Shown here: in pieces, positions 7,729 to 16,524 of the stretch
Layout: the number at the start of each line of letters is the position of its first letter
Position numbering within the stretch: position 1 is the first letter of the stretch
NCBI RefSeq assembly: GCF_024171955.1
Contig: NZ_JAMTCS010000005.1
Location: 186,001 to 250,000, forward strand
From: Promicromonospora thailandica
GTDB lineage: Bacteria; Actinomycetota; Actinomycetes; Actinomycetales; Cellulomonadaceae
DNA length: 64,000 nt
Reading direction: 5' to 3'
Position numbers and translations under genes: made by a program
Notes under the pieces: generated by a model
What the model was told of the DNA's origin: nothing
Databases searched by the model: none
What the model saw: the letters and a program-made list of their open reading frames with translations, nothing else

Positions 7729-8523
7729 TCAGGCCCGCGCGGCGACCGCCCGGCGGCGCACGCCCAGCACCACCGTCGCGCCGAGCACGACCGCGGCCGC
7801 CGCCGCGGCGGCCCACGCGGCAGGCGCGGACTCGAGCTCGCCACCGGAGCGGCCGACGGCGATCCACGTCAGCCCCCACGCGATCGCCGCCCCGACCGCG
7901 AACCGCCCCCCGCCGCGCACCGCGAGCGCCACGCCGAGCCCCGCCACCACGACGAGCACGGCGACGGCCCAGCCGTCGGGGCCGAGGCCCGCGCCGTCGA
8001 AGCCGGAGGCGGCGAGCGCCGCCGCGACGTTGGCGACCGTCGCGACGCAGACCCAGCCGAGGTACACGCCGAGCACGCCGTCCACGAGCACCCGGTCGAG
8101 CCAGCCGTCGGCCCGGGTGCCCACCAGGATCACGAACACGCGGCCGAGCAGCGCGAGCAGGGCCGCGATGACCAGCACGCTCCCCCAGATCCATCCCGCC
8201 TGGACCACGAGGATCCACGCGGCGTTGAGCAGCATCGTGCCGGCGACGGGCAGGCGCAGGCGCCGCTGCCGCTCCTGCGCCACGGGGAACCACTGCAGCA
8301 CGGTGTACCCCGCGAGGCCCGTGTACACCACGCTCCACACCGAGAACGCGCCGGAGGCCGGTGCGACGGGCGTCGCGGCGGAGTCGAGCGCGCCACCCGC
8401 GGCGGACGCGATCGGCGTGCCGCCGAACAGGCCGACGCCGATCATCGAGCCGACCAGGCAGACCAGGTAGCTGAGGGTGACGACGACCTGCTGGGTCCGG
8501 TCGCCGGACGTCTCGTGCGTCAT
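7729..8523 (-). CDS. TspO/MBR-like tryptophan-rich integral membrane protein
   Basis: This 264-residue, very hydrophobic protein has about seven predicted membrane segments and scattered Trp (FSVWSVVYTGLAGYTVLQWFP, NAAWILVVQAGWIWG, YLGWVCVATVAN, AIAWGLTWIAVGR). This is the pattern of the tryptophan-rich sensory protein superfamily. It is longer than the five-helix TspO (about 160 aa), so it belongs to the larger actinobacterial branch. A tetrapyrrole or sterol ligand is known for classical TspO only and is not shown here. It is divergent from the SDR gene at 8642. Confidence 0.78.
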   Translation of the reverse strand: MTHETSGDRTQQVVVTLSYLVCLVGSMIGVGLFGGTPIASAAGGALDSAATPVAPASGAFSVWSVVYTGLAGYTVLQWFPVAQERQRRLRLPVAGTMLLNAAWILVVQAGWIWGSVLVIAALLALLGRVFVILVGTRADGWLDRVLVDGVLGVYLGWVCVATVANVAAALAASGFDGAGLGPDGWAVAVLVVVAGLGVALAVRGGGRFAVGAAIAWGLTWIAVGRSGGELESAPAAWAAAAAAAVVLGATVVLGVRRRAVAARA

Positions 8524-8546
8524 ACGGTGCTCCTCCGCTCGTCGAC

Positions 8547-8569
8547 CCGGTCACCCAGGAGGTGACCGG
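8547..8569. promoter_or_regulatory. 9-5-9 inverted repeat in divergent promoter region
   Basis: CCGGTCACC and GGTGACCGG are exact complements around CAGGA, 24 bp upstream of the TspO-like start codon. This is a candidate operator or 5'-leader hairpin for the divergent 8523/8642 pair. No dedicated regulator gene is adjacent. Confidence 0.45.
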
Positions 8570-8641
8570 CGGACATTATGCCTAGCCTATCTAGCAATCT
8601 GCTGCACTTCCTGACGTGTACGAGAGGCGGGTGAGGACACC

Positions 8642-10123
8642 GTGACCCAGGTCCTCGTGACGGGTGCGACGGGCTACATCGGCGGCCGCCTGGTCCCGGA
8701 GCTGCTGGCCGCCGGCTACGACGTCCGCGTGCTGGTCCGGCACCCCGAGCGTCTCGGCTCCCGCGAGTGGGCCGGCCAGGTCGACGTCGTCGCCGGCGAC
8801 GCCACGTCGCGCGACGACCTGCGCCGCGCTCTCGTCGGCGTCGACGTCGCCTACTACCTGATCCACGCGCTGGCGGCCGGGGGCGGGTTCGCCGACCGCG
8901 ACCGCGGCACGGCGCGCGGCTTCGCCGTCGTGGCCCGTGAGCTGCGCGTCGGCCGCGTGATCTATCTCGGCGGGCTGCACCCGGACGGCGACCACCTGTC
9001 CCCGCACCTGGAGTCCCGCCGGGAGGTGGAGCAGATCCTGCTCGACGGCGGCGCGCCGACCGTCGTGCTGCGGGCGGCCGTCATCCTCGGCTCGGGCAGC
9101 GCGTCGTTCGAGATGATGCGCTACCTCACCGAGCGGCTCCCCGCGATGGTGGCGCCGCGCTGGATCGACAACCGCATCCAGCCGATCGCCGTGCGCGACG
9201 TGCTGCGCTACCTGGTGGGCGCGGCCGAGATCCCGTCGGACGTCAGCCGCGCCTTCGACATCGGCGGGCCCGACGTGCTGACCTACCGCGAGATGATGCG
9301 CCGGTACGCCGCCGTGGCCGGGCTCCGCCCCCGCGTCATCCGCGCCGTCCCGGTGCTGACGCCGCGGCTGGCCAGCCTGTGGGTGGGGCTCGTGACGCCG
9401 GTGCCGCCCGGCATCGCGCGCCCGCTGGTGGGGTCGCTCGTGCACGAGGTCGTGGCCCAGGAGGACGACATCAGGCGCTACGTCCCCGACCCGCCGGACG
9501 GCCTGCTCGGGTTCGACGACGCCGTGGCGCTCGCCCTGGCGCGCATCCGGGAGCTCGACGTGCGCACGAGCTGGTCGTCGGCCTCGACCCCGGGGGCACC
9601 GTCGGACCCTCTGCCGGAGGATCCGGACTGGACCGGCGGGAGCCTGCTGGTCGACGACCGGGCCCGGCCCGTGGCGACGTCCGCCGAGGCCCTGTGGACC
9701 GTGATCGAAGGCATCGGCGGGGCGCACGGCTGGTACTCCTGGCGCCTGGGCTGGGTGGCACGCGGTCTGATGGACCGGCTCTTCGGCGGCCCGGGCCTGC
9801 GCCGGGGACGGCGTCACCCCCACCGCCTCGCGCCCGGGGACGCCCTCGACTGGTGGCGCGTGGAGACCATCGAGCCGGGCCGGCTGCTGCGGCTGCGCGC
9901 CGAGATGCGCCTGCCGGGGCTGGCGTGGCTCGAGCTGTCCGTGGAGGACGCCGACGCCGCGCAGCCGACGTTCCGGCAGCGCGCGGTGTTCCTGCCGCGC
10001 GGCCTGCTCGGGCACCTGTACTGGTGGGCGATCAGCCCGTTCCACGGCATCGTCTTCGGCGGCATGCAGCGCAACATCGCCCGCGCGGCCCAGGAGCACA
10101 CCACCCCCGGCGTGCCGAGGTAG
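8642..10123 (+). CDS. SDR oxidoreductase with C-terminal DUF2867-like domain
   Basis: This 493-residue two-domain protein starts at GTG 8642. Residues 1-290 are an NmrA-like NAD(P)-binding domain (VLVTGATGYIGGRLVPELLA, GxxGxxG loop; VAYYLIHAL; DRIQPIAVRDVLRYL-like substrate region reading NRIQPIAVRDVLRYL). Residues about 320-490 match DUF2867 (LWTVIEGIGGAHGWYSWRLGW, PGDALDWWRVETIEPGRLLRL, GLLGHLYWWAISPFHGIVFGG). This fusion is common in actinobacteria and its reaction is not defined. The last codons lie inside the terminator stem at 10105. Confidence 0.87.
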   Translation: MTQVLVTGATGYIGGRLVPELLAAGYDVRVLVRHPERLGSREWAGQVDVVAGDATSRDDLRRALVGVDVAYYLIHALAAGGGFADRDRGTARGFAVVARELRVGRVIYLGGLHPDGDHLSPHLESRREVEQILLDGGAPTVVLRAAVILGSGSASFEMMRYLTERLPAMVAPRWIDNRIQPIAVRDVLRYLVGAAEIPSDVSRAFDIGGPDVLTYREMMRRYAAVAGLRPRVIRAVPVLTPRLASLWVGLVTPVPPGIARPLVGSLVHEVVAQEDDIRRYVPDPPDGLLGFDDAVALALARIRELDVRTSWSSASTPGAPSDPLPEDPDWTGGSLLVDDRARPVATSAEALWTVIEGIGGAHGWYSWRLGWVARGLMDRLFGGPGLRRGRRHPHRLAPGDALDWWRVETIEPGRLLRLRAEMRLPGLAWLELSVEDADAAQPTFRQRAVFLPRGLLGHLYWWAISPFHGIVFGGMQRNIARAAQEHTTPGVPR

Positions 10124-10142
10124 TCGTCTCGGCACGCCGGGG
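10105..10142. terminator. Perfect 15-bp hairpin spanning the stop codon
   Basis: CCCCGGCGTGCCGAG (10105-10119) and its exact complement (10128-10142) flank an 8-nt loop holding the TAG stop of the SDR gene. The convergent alpha-glucosidase gene ends 5 bp away at 10148, so the hairpin serves both transcripts. Confidence 0.75.
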
Positions 10143-10147
10143 ACCCG

Positions 10148-11842
10148 TCAGGCGCGCAGCCAGGCCGTCGTCGCGCCCGGGAGACGACCGTTCTCGAGCG
10201 GCGCGCTGGCCAGCAGCACCTCGCCGTCGGGCAGGTCGACGGCGGCGTCGCCGAAGTTGGTGACGCTCAGCCAGCCGTTCGGCCGGCGGAAGGCCAGCAC
10301 GTCCGCGTGGCCGGTCTCGACCCAGGTCAGCTCCTCCTCGGTCTGCAGCTCGCGGCGCAGCCCCAGGGCCCGGCGGTACAGGGTGAGGGTCGACGCGGCG
10401 TCGTCCTCCTGGACCTCGACCGCGAGCTCGCCGAACCAGTCCGGCTGCGGCAGGTCCGCGGGACCGGAACCGGGACCGAAGCCGAACGAGGCCCCCTCGC
10501 GGGTCCACGGCAGCGGCACGCGGCAGCCGTCGCGGCCGACGTCGACACCCGGGCTGCGGAAGAAGGTCGGGTCCTGCCGCGCCTCGTCCGGCAGGTCGGG
10601 CACCTCGTGCAACCCCAGCTCCTCGCCCTGGTAGAGGTACGACGAGCCCGGCAACGCCAGCTCCAGCAGCGTCGCCGCGCGGGCGCGGCGCAGGCCCAGC
10701 TCGCGCTGCAGCTCCGGCTCGGTACCGCCCGACAGCAGCCAGCGCTTGCCCTGCTTCTCGCGCGGCTTCTCGCCGTCGGTGCCCGTGCGGCGCGGCGGCA
10801 GGCCGTAGCGCGTCGCGTGCCGCACCACGTCGTGGTTCGAGAAGACCCACGTGGTGGACGAACCGGACGCCGCGGCCAGCTCCAGGTTGAACGTGATGAT
10901 CTCGCGGAACTGCGCCGCGTCGAAGTCGGCCTCGAGCAGGTCGAAGTTGAACGCCTGGCCCAGGCCGGCCGAGCTGGCGTAGCGGGCCCGGCGGTCGGCG
11001 GCCACCCACGCCTCCGCGACGGCGGTGCGAGGCGGGTCGTAGGAGTTGAACACCCCGCGCCACTCGGCGTAGATCTCGTGCACCTCGTCGCGGTCCCACA
11101 GCGGATGGTTGCCGTCCCAGGGCAGGGCGTCGAGCTCCGCCTGGCTGGGCAGCTCGTCGCCGAGGTCCTTGGCCAGGCCGTGCGCCACGTCCACGCGGAA
11201 CCCGTCCACGCCGCGGTCCGACCAGAACCGCAGCGTGCGCAGGAAGTCAGCGCGCACCTCGGGGTTCTTCCAGTTCAGGTCGGGCTGCTGCACGGCGAAG
11301 TGGTGCATGTACCACTGGCCGTCGCCCACCGGCTCCCAGGCCGGGCCGCCGAACGTCGAGGGCCAGTCCGCGGGCGGCTCGGCGCCGTCCGGCCCCTTGC
11401 CGTCCCGGAAGATGTAGCGGTCGCGCGCGGGCGAGCCCTTCGGCGCCGCGAGCGCCTCCTGGAACCAGACGTGCCGGTCCGAGGTGTGGTTCGGCACGAG
11501 GTCCACGATGAGCTTGATCCCCGCGTCGTGCAGCGCGGCGACGAGGGCGTCGAAGTCCTCGAGCGTGCCCAGGCGCGGGTCCACGTCGCGGTAGTCGTCG
11601 ACGTCGTACCCGCCGTCGGCGAGCGCGGACGGGTAGAACGGGCTGAGCCAGACCGCGTCGACGCCGAGGCTGCGCAGGTACGGGACGCGCGCGGTGATGC
11701 CCGGCAGGTCGCCGAGACCGTCGCCGTTCGCGTCGGCGAACGCGCGCGGGTAGATCTGGTAGACGGCGGCCTGCCGCCACCAGGTGGCGGCGTCACCGGC
11801 GGTCGGGTCCGGGGTGAGGCGGGTCTCCATCACTTCGGTCAT
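10148..11842 (-). CDS. GH13 alpha-glucosidase (oligo-1,6-glucosidase type)
   Basis: This 564-residue alpha-amylase-superfamily enzyme shows all GH13 regions: YQIYPRAFADANGDGLGDL and VDAVWLSPFYPS at the N-terminus, region I IVDLVPNHTSD, region II DGFRVDVAHGL (nucleophile Asp), region III TAVAEAWVA (acid/base Glu), and region IV WVFSNHDVVRHA (stabilising Asp). The QPDLNWKNPEV segment is typical of the oligo-1,6-glucosidase/AglA subfamily, which splits alpha-glucosides such as isomaltose, maltose or sucrose in the cytoplasm. It is the last gene of the ABC sugar-uptake locus and so likely hydrolyses the imported sugar. Confidence 0.93.
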   Translation of the reverse strand: MTEVMETRLTPDPTAGDAATWWRQAAVYQIYPRAFADANGDGLGDLPGITARVPYLRSLGVDAVWLSPFYPSALADGGYDVDDYRDVDPRLGTLEDFDALVAALHDAGIKLIVDLVPNHTSDRHVWFQEALAAPKGSPARDRYIFRDGKGPDGAEPPADWPSTFGGPAWEPVGDGQWYMHHFAVQQPDLNWKNPEVRADFLRTLRFWSDRGVDGFRVDVAHGLAKDLGDELPSQAELDALPWDGNHPLWDRDEVHEIYAEWRGVFNSYDPPRTAVAEAWVAADRRARYASSAGLGQAFNFDLLEADFDAAQFREIITFNLELAAASGSSTTWVFSNHDVVRHATRYGLPPRRTGTDGEKPREKQGKRWLLSGGTEPELQRELGLRRARAATLLELALPGSSYLYQGEELGLHEVPDLPDEARQDPTFFRSPGVDVGRDGCRVPLPWTREGASFGFGPGSGPADLPQPDWFGELAVEVQEDDAASTLTLYRRALGLRRELQTEEELTWVETGHADVLAFRRPNGWLSVTNFGDAAVDLPDGEVLLASAPLENGRLPGATTAWLRA

Positions 11843-11902
11843 GTGCGGATCGATCTCCTTGTTCGTTGCTGCTCGGTGCTGCTCGGTTCGGTGGTGTGCG
11901 GG

Positions 11903-12724
11903 TTACTTGACGGCGCCCTGGGTGACCCCGGACATCACCCAGCGCTGCGTGAACAGGTAGACGACGATCGCGGGAGCCATCGCCATCAGGTAGGACCCGA
12001 AGGCGACGTTGTAGTTGCTGCTGAACTGGCTCTGGAAGATCTTCTGCACCACGGGCAGGGTCTGCAGCGCCGGGTCGGCCGTGATGAGGGACGGCATCAT
12101 GAAGTCGTTCCACGACGCGAGGAACGCGAAGATGCCGACGGTCGCGCTCATCGGCGCGAGCAGCGGGAACACCAGCCGCCAGAACGTCTGCCACGTGGTG
12201 GCGCCGTCAAGGCGGGCGCTCTCCTCGAGCTCGGCCGGCACCGAGCGCAGGAACGCCGTGTACAGCAGGGTGCTGAACGAGAGCTGGAACATCACGTGCA
12301 GGATCGCCACGCCCGCCGGGTTGTCGAGGCCCGCGAGCCCCGTGAGCCGCACCTGCGAGAGCGCGAGCACCGGGAACGGCAGGAACATCGCGCCGAGCAG
12401 GTAGAAGAACGACCACCGGAACAGCCGCCGGTCCCAGTTGCGGGCGATGGCGTAGGACGCCGCGGAGCTCAGCAGGATGGTGCCGACCACCGAGACCAGC
12501 GTGACCAGCAGCGACACCGTGAACGCGCGCGGGAAGCCCGTCAGGCGCCACGCCTCGGCGAGGCCGTCCAGGCTGAACGGCGCGGGCAGGGAGAACGCGT
12601 TGCCGTCCACGGACTGCGTGGTGGTCTTGAACGCCATCGTGACCGTGACGTAGAGCGGCACGAGCACCGCCAGCGTGCACGCGAGCAGCGCGGCGGTGAC
12701 GGGGACGTTGATGCGGCGGGTCAT
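11903..12724 (-). CDS. Sugar ABC transporter permease (MalG-like)
   Basis: This 273-residue permease has six membrane segments and the EAA loop SARLDGATTWQTFWRLVFPLL near residues 180-200, the contact site for the ATPase. The C-terminus (VMSGVTQGAVK) is the common MalG ending. Its ATG overlaps the stop of the upstream permease gene (ATGA). No ATPase gene is present in the locus, so the transporter probably uses a shared MsiK-type ATPase encoded elsewhere, as is known for many actinobacterial sugar transporters. Confidence 0.93.
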   Translation of the reverse strand: MTRRINVPVTAALLACTLAVLVPLYVTVTMAFKTTTQSVDGNAFSLPAPFSLDGLAEAWRLTGFPRAFTVSLLVTLVSVVGTILLSSAASYAIARNWDRRLFRWSFFYLLGAMFLPFPVLALSQVRLTGLAGLDNPAGVAILHVMFQLSFSTLLYTAFLRSVPAELEESARLDGATTWQTFWRLVFPLLAPMSATVGIFAFLASWNDFMMPSLITADPALQTLPVVQKIFQSQFSSNYNVAFGSYLMAMAPAIVVYLFTQRWVMSGVTQGAVK

Positions 12725-13662
12725 CAGACGGCCACCTTTCCGCGCGTGAGGCGCAGCTGCACGAGCGCCAGCGCCAGCGCGATGAGGAAGAAGATGGTGG
12801 CGTTCGCCATCTGGTAGGCGTAGTCACCGCCGGAGAAGCCGGCGAAGATCGTCATCGCGACGCTGCGGGTGGCCGTGCCCGGCCCGCCGTCGGTGAGGCC
12901 CACGATCACGTCGTAGGCGTTGAGGAAGTTCTTGAAGCCGATGACGAGGTTGATCAGCACGTACCCGGCCAGCAGCGGCAGCGTGATGCTGCGCAGCCTG
13001 CGCCAGCCGGAGGCGCCGTCGATGCTCGCGGCCTCGTACACCTCGCCCGGGATGGACACGATGCCCGCGGTGTAGACGAGCAGGGCCGACGGGATCGCCT
13101 GCCAGGCCGTGACCAGGACGATCGCGGTCCAGGCCAGGTCGGCGTTCGCCAGCACGCTCGTCTCCAGCGCCTCGATGCCGAGGGCCGACGCCAGGCGCGG
13201 CAGCGAGCTGGAGAACAGGAAGTTGAAGACGAACGCGATCACGATGCCCGAGACCACCATCGGCAGCACGAACACCGTGCGCAGCGCGGCCCGGGCCGGG
13301 ATCCGGGAGGCCAGCCCGATCGCGAGCAGGAACGCCACGACGTTCACCACGACGACGGTGACCAGCGCGAACCCGACGGTGAACCCGTAGGAGCCGAGGA
13401 TCGCCGGGTCGGAGAACAGGACCGCGTAGTTGGTCAGCCCGATGAACCGGGTGTCGCCGAAGCCGATGGAGTCGGTGAAGCTGTACACCACGCCCATCAC
13501 CGCCGGGACGGTGATCGCCAGCGTGAACAGGGCGACGGCGGGCAGCAGGAACAGGTAGTAGGTCGCGTCGACGCGGCGTCGCGGGGCGCGGCGTGCCGGG
13601 GCGCCCGGGCCAGGTCCCGCGGCGTCGCGGTCCGGGGCGGGTGCGGTGGCTTGGATCGCCAT
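12724..13662 (-). CDS. Sugar ABC transporter permease (MalF-like)
   Basis: This 312-residue permease starts at ATG 13662 (MAIQATAPAPDRD). After a charged cytoplasmic start it has six membrane helices (YYLFLLPAVALFTLAITVPA first) and the EAA motif YEAASIDGASGWRRLRSITLPLL near residue 215. It forms the heterodimeric channel with the 11903 permease, to which it is translationally coupled. Longer upstream reading frames run into the solute-binding protein gene in the wrong frame and are artefacts. Confidence 0.92.
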   Translation of the reverse strand: MAIQATAPAPDRDAAGPGPGAPARRAPRRRVDATYYLFLLPAVALFTLAITVPAVMGVVYSFTDSIGFGDTRFIGLTNYAVLFSDPAILGSYGFTVGFALVTVVVVNVVAFLLAIGLASRIPARAALRTVFVLPMVVSGIVIAFVFNFLFSSSLPRLASALGIEALETSVLANADLAWTAIVLVTAWQAIPSALLVYTAGIVSIPGEVYEAASIDGASGWRRLRSITLPLLAGYVLINLVIGFKNFLNAYDVIVGLTDGGPGTATRSVAMTIFAGFSGGDYAYQMANATIFFLIALALALVQLRLTRGKVAV

Positions 13663-13712
13663 GACAGTCCTCGCTGGTCGGGGATGCTGGTCGGGGGATG
13701 CTGGTCGGGGGG

Positions 13713-14987
13713 TCAGGAACGGCGGGCCAGGCGGGCCCAGTCGGCGTCGAGGGTGCGCAGCACCTCGCCAGGGTCGGCGCCGGTCACGATCGCCTGGGCG
13801 TAGTTGTGCACGGGGATGGACTCCGGCACGAGCTGCGACGGGCCGAGGTAGAACCGGGCGCCGTCGTAGTACTCCTGCAGCTCGACCAGCGCGGGGTGCG
13901 TGACGGGCGGTGCGTCCGTCGTGACGCCGAAGCCGAGGTTGTCGGCGTTGTAGGCGTCGATGATCTCGGGCCGCATGAGGAAGGACACGAGCTCGCGGGC
14001 GCCGTCCTGGCGGGGCGACACGTCCGGCACCCACAGCGCCAGGTCGACGTTGACGCGCACCTTCCGGTCGGCCGGGTCGTCGGTCATGGGCAGCGGGAAG
14101 ATGCCGACGTCGAGGTCGGGCGAGGTCTTGGCGATCTCCGTCAGTGCCCACGGGCCCTGGAGGTACATGGCGGCCTCGCCCCGCGCGAACGCCAGGTTGC
14201 CGTCGCCGTACCCGCGGCCCGCGGCGTCGGCGTTGGTGTAGCCGACGAGCGTGAGCATGCGCTCGACGGGCTCGCGGAAGTCCTTCTCGAACGAGACCGG
14301 CGAGCCGGGGCCGGTGTCCGCGCCCTGCTCCTGGAGCGCCTCGAAGAAGGCGGTGACGTCGACGAGCCCGCCGACCGTGTAGTCGAGGATCCCCTGCCCG
14401 ATGGTCCACGGTTCGGCGAACGTGCCGTAGATCGGCGTCACGCCGGCGGCGGTCAGCGCGTCGCACACCTCGACGAGCTCCGACCAGGTGGTCGGCGCCT
14501 CCAGGCCGTGCTCCGCGAAGGTCGCCCGGTTGTAGAGCACGCCGGCGGCCATCAGCGAGTACGGCAGCACGCTGGTGCGGCCCGGGTAGGAGGCGGTGAG
14601 CTCGACGAGCGGCAGCAGGTCGGGGTTGATACGGCCCGCTTCCGGCATGTCGCCCAGGTCGCTCAGGGCGCCGTGGTCCACGAACCGGGCGATCTCGAAG
14701 TTGTAGTTGGAGCACCCGAGGTCGGGCGGCGCGCCGCGGGCGAAGCCGGCCGAGAGGTCGGACGTGACGTCGTGGCTGACCCGCACGCCCGGACGCTCGT
14801 CCCGGAACCGGGCCAGCAGCTCGTCGAAGTACCCGATGACCTCGGGCTTGGACTGGTAGAAGGACACCTCGGCCGGGCGTCCGAGCGAGCCGCAGCCGGT
14901 CAGCGCGAGGCCGGCGCCGACCAGACCGGCCCCGAGGAAGGACCGGCGGCTCAGACCCTTCGGCGGTGAAGGGGTACGTGCGGGCAC
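13713..14987 (-). CDS. Sugar ABC transporter solute-binding lipoprotein (Tat signal)
   Basis: This is a 424-residue family-1 extracellular solute-binding protein. The GTG start at 14987 has AAGGAG 9 nt upstream. The signal has the twin-Arg motif LSRRSFLGAG at residues 13-22 and lipobox LTGC with Cys near 35, so it is a Tat-exported lipoprotein. Binding-fold motifs include LARFRDERPGVRVSHDVTSD, LPYSLMAAGVLYNRATFAEHG and AAMYLQGPWALTEI. Just after its stop, at 13680-13712, is a 13-bp unit (GGGGATGCTGGTC) repeated with slight variation. Expected ligand is an alpha-glucoside, judged from the downstream GH13 gene. Confidence 0.92.
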   Translation of the reverse strand: MPARTPSPPKGLSRRSFLGAGLVGAGLALTGCGSLGRPAEVSFYQSKPEVIGYFDELLARFRDERPGVRVSHDVTSDLSAGFARGAPPDLGCSNYNFEIARFVDHGALSDLGDMPEAGRINPDLLPLVELTASYPGRTSVLPYSLMAAGVLYNRATFAEHGLEAPTTWSELVEVCDALTAAGVTPIYGTFAEPWTIGQGILDYTVGGLVDVTAFFEALQEQGADTGPGSPVSFEKDFREPVERMLTLVGYTNADAAGRGYGDGNLAFARGEAAMYLQGPWALTEIAKTSPDLDVGIFPLPMTDDPADRKVRVNVDLALWVPDVSPRQDGARELVSFLMRPEIIDAYNADNLGFGVTTDAPPVTHPALVELQEYYDGARFYLGPSQLVPESIPVHNYAQAIVTGADPGEVLRTLDADWARLARRS

Positions 14988-15034
14988 GTGATCGTCTCCT
15001 TGTTCCCGCCCCGCGCCGGCACTGGCGCGGGACT

Positions 15035-15055
15035 TAAATCTAGGGACTAGATTTA
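15035..15055. promoter_or_regulatory. ROK operator: perfect 9-3-9 AT-rich palindrome
   Basis: TAAATCTAG-GGA-CTAGATTTA is a perfect dyad and the only AT-rich stretch in the locus. It lies between the solute-binding protein gene (start 14987) and the ROK regulator (start 15096). Position and symmetry make it the likely ROK binding site controlling both directions. ROK operators in other bacteria are also AT-rich dyads. Confidence 0.75.
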
Positions 15056-15095
15056 CTTTCCCGATCATGTACGTCGCGCACGTTAGAGTCAAGGG

Positions 15096-16346
15096 GTGGA
15101 CTCCTACCCCGTGGCCAGCTCCGCGCGGCTGCTGCGGCACACCAACGCGGCGGCCGTGCTCCGGCTCGTCTGGGACCGGCCGACGTTCACCGCCAGCGAC
15201 GTCATCGCCGACACCGGCCTGACGCGCTCGACGGTGCTCGCTCTGTGCGACGAGCTCGTCGGGCGCGGCTGGGTCAGCGAGCTCGACGACGCACGGGCCG
15301 CCGGCGAGTACCGCATGGGCCGGCCGGCGCGCCGCTACGCGTTCGACCCGCGCTCCGGCCGCGTCGTCGGGGTCGACGCCGGGCAGCACCACGTGACCGC
15401 CTCGGTGGCCGACCTGCGCGGCGCCGTCCTGGGCCGCGCCGTCCGGGAGCTCACGGCCGACGCCTCCCCCGCGACCCGGGTGCGCACCATCCGCCGGGCG
15501 ATCGAGGAGGCGGTGGCGGACGGCGGCGGAGCGGCCGGCCCGGCCGGTGCCCCCGCCGGGCCGGTGCTGGCCGTGGTGCTGGGTGTCCCCGCGCCGACCG
15601 ACGCGCACGGCGCCTCCCCGCCCGGCAACCAGCGGCGGTTCTGGGCGCGGATGAACCCCGAGCTCGCCGAGCAGTTCGCCGACGTCGGCCAGTCCGTCAC
15701 GGTCGAGAACGACGCCAACCTGGCCGCCGTCGCGGAGTGGACCATCGGGGCGGGTTCCGGCCTGTCGTCGTTCGCGACCCTGCTCTCGGGCGAGCGGTTC
15801 GGCGCCGGCCTCATCGTCGACGGCACGCTGCTGCGGGGGCACCACGGCGGGGCCGGCGAGATGCGCCTGCTCGACCTCGTCGACGGCGTCGGGTCCGCGG
15901 ACGGCTTGGCCCACGTGGCCCGTGAGCTGGTGCGGCACGCGGCCGACGCCGGCGACCTCCCCGCCGGGTCGCCGCTGCGCGCGCACGACCCGGCCACGCT
16001 CGACGCCGCCGACGTGTTCGCCGCGGCCCAGGAGGGCGACGCCGTCGCGCTGCGCATCGTCGACCGGCTCGCCGACCGGCTGGCACGCGTCTGCGCCGTC
16101 ATCGCCTCGCTGCTCGACGTCGAGCGGATCGTGGTGGGCGGGGCCCTGTCCCCCGCGCTCGGCCCGGTGGTCGAGCGGGCGACCGAGCGGCTGCCCTCCT
16201 ACATCCACCCGCCGGTGCCCGCGATCGTGGCGTCCGGCCTGGGTTCGGACGCCGTGCACGTCGGCGCCGTGCGGCGGGCCCTGGCCGTCGTCCGCGCGAA
16301 CCCCTTCGACTTCGAGCTCGCCCGCGAGGCAGCCACCCGGGCCTGA
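15096..16346 (+). CDS. ROK-family transcriptional repressor of the sugar locus
   Basis: This 416-residue protein has an N-terminal winged HTH (FTASDVIADTGLTRSTVLALCDELV) followed by a ROK sugar-kinase-like domain: VGVDAGQHHVTASVADL (phosphate-1-like), TVENDANLAAVAEW (catalytic-Asp region of ROK kinases, END), then LLSGERFGAGLIVDG and HHGGAGEMRLLDLVDG. The usual ROK zinc motif CxCGxxGC is absent (GEMRLLD where the Cys cluster would follow), so it is a non-zinc, probably non-kinase regulator. It is divergent from the ABC/alpha-glucosidase genes. Confidence 0.92.
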   Translation: MDSYPVASSARLLRHTNAAAVLRLVWDRPTFTASDVIADTGLTRSTVLALCDELVGRGWVSELDDARAAGEYRMGRPARRYAFDPRSGRVVGVDAGQHHVTASVADLRGAVLGRAVRELTADASPATRVRTIRRAIEEAVADGGGAAGPAGAPAGPVLAVVLGVPAPTDAHGASPPGNQRRFWARMNPELAEQFADVGQSVTVENDANLAAVAEWTIGAGSGLSSFATLLSGERFGAGLIVDGTLLRGHHGGAGEMRLLDLVDGVGSADGLAHVARELVRHAADAGDLPAGSPLRAHDPATLDAADVFAAAQEGDAVALRIVDRLADRLARVCAVIASLLDVERIVVGGALSPALGPVVERATERLPSYIHPPVPAIVASGLGSDAVHVGAVRRALAVVRANPFDFELAREAATRA

Positions 16347-16430
16347 GCGGGACAGGCCATCGGTGTGCGAGTTGGCGGCGTGTCGCGCTCCGGTCGTGTC
16401 GCGTCGCGGGCGATCGGTATGCCCGAACGC

Positions 16431-16465
16431 GTTGCGCTCGGTAGACGCGGTCTACACACCGCAAC
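16431..16465. terminator. Imperfect hairpin with GTAGAC-GCG-GTCTAC core
   Basis: Arms 16431-16446 and 16450-16465 pair at 12 of 16 positions around a 3-nt loop. The region 16347-16524 separates the ROK and SDR genes, which converge, so this is probably a terminator. The same GTAGACNNNGTCTAC core recurs at 41173-41187. Confidence 0.5.
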
Positions 16466-16524
16466 ATCTTCGGGAGAAGGTGTCTCGTGGCGCCCGCCGC
16501 GCCCGAACCGCCCCGGTGCAACCG

